NCBI GenBank assembly: GCA_963457665.1
Contig: OY735222.1
Span: forward strand, 36,618,391-36,682,390
Length of the DNA stretch: 64,000 nucleotides
Source of the DNA: Thysanoteuthis rhombus
Taxonomy: Eukaryota > Mollusca > Cephalopoda > Oegopsida > Thysanoteuthidae
Reading direction: 5' to 3'
Part shown: positions 63,691-64,000 of the stretch, in pieces
How the letters are laid out: each line of letters starts with the position of its first letter
Numbering within the stretch: the first letter of the stretch is position 1
Notes under the pieces: model-generated
Seen by the model: the letters and a program-made list of their open reading frames with translations, nothing else
The model's database searches: none
What the model was told of the DNA's origin: nothing
Translations under genes and position numbers: made by a program

Positions 63691-64000
63691 TTGAAGGACA
63701 CACCAGACTGTTATAGTTGCATGCAGAGCATTGTACAAAATACTGATTTGGAAGCTTGATTACATCCAAGTGATGTGAGCTAAAATTTTTTTTTTTTTTT
63801 TTTTTTAAATTCCTGATCAATGACGTTAGTTTAAACTCAAAAATATCTAATTTTCAAAGCCCACCTTGTTCAGTCACTACATCTTGATGTTTTCTGTTAA
63901 ATGAATACGAAATCAAATCAATTTGTAAGGATCTTTGGGATTTTATCAATAATAATTGAATCAACTAGACTTTTTCAATATTTGAGCATTTCTTATTTCT

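Larger units (their letters stand above)
62412..64000 (+). other. ST7: Start of next ST7 intron
   Basis: It begins with the gtgagt donor of exon h and runs off the window. It contains two tandem, diverged copies of a repeat (62545-63055) and a reverse family A fragment (63560-63690). No further ST7 exon is visible. Confidence 0.8.

Overview
This is a stretch of an animal (metazoan) nuclear genome. It is AT-rich, intron-dominated and full of repeats. The only host gene I can support is a homologue of ST7 (suppressor of tumorigenicity 7). It lies on the + strand and is split into at least eight coding exons between 10830 and 62411. All eight exons have AG/GT borders, and the codon phases match at every one of the seven junctions. 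Together they give 291 whole codons that read as the N-terminal and middle parts of ST7. The first exon(s), with the extreme N-terminus, and the last exons are not recognised and probably lie outside the window. The organism is most likely an invertebrate with large introns. The mix of RTE-type LINEs, tRNA-derived SINEs, mariner and hAT relics and many (TA)n arrays makes a cephalopod mollusc my best guess, but this is inference and not proof.

Layout: 1-10829 is intron 1 or 5' flank, holding an old LINE end, an internally deleted mariner, an intronless coding-like relic (about 4973-5440) and a 19-bp T-rich minisatellite. 10830-10912 is the first visible ST7 exon. 10913-28160 is a 17-kb intron with a young LINE fragment, a hAT-like MITE, a long (TA)n array, a SINE and several copies of one dispersed repeat (called family A here), two of them facing each other just before the next exon. 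28161-30992 holds two ST7 exons flanking a 2.5-kb intron with two SINE copies. 30993-53268 is a 22-kb intron with two hAT-like MITEs, a decayed mariner-like element, a 147-bp tandem array, most of the microsatellites and the best LINE copy (48622-50310, minus strand). 53269-62411 has five closely spaced exons; the first gap between them contains a LINE inserted into a family A repeat. After 62411 the next intron runs to the window end.

The mobile elements carry most of the biology beyond ST7. Five copies of one RTE-clade LINE family are present at very different ages. Two differ at only about ten positions in roughly 320 bp, so the family moved recently. In every copy the tandem TGA tail begins at the stop codon, so there is essentially no 3' UTR. 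I found no sign of an undescribed gene system; the window reads as one conserved gene in a repeat-rich setting.
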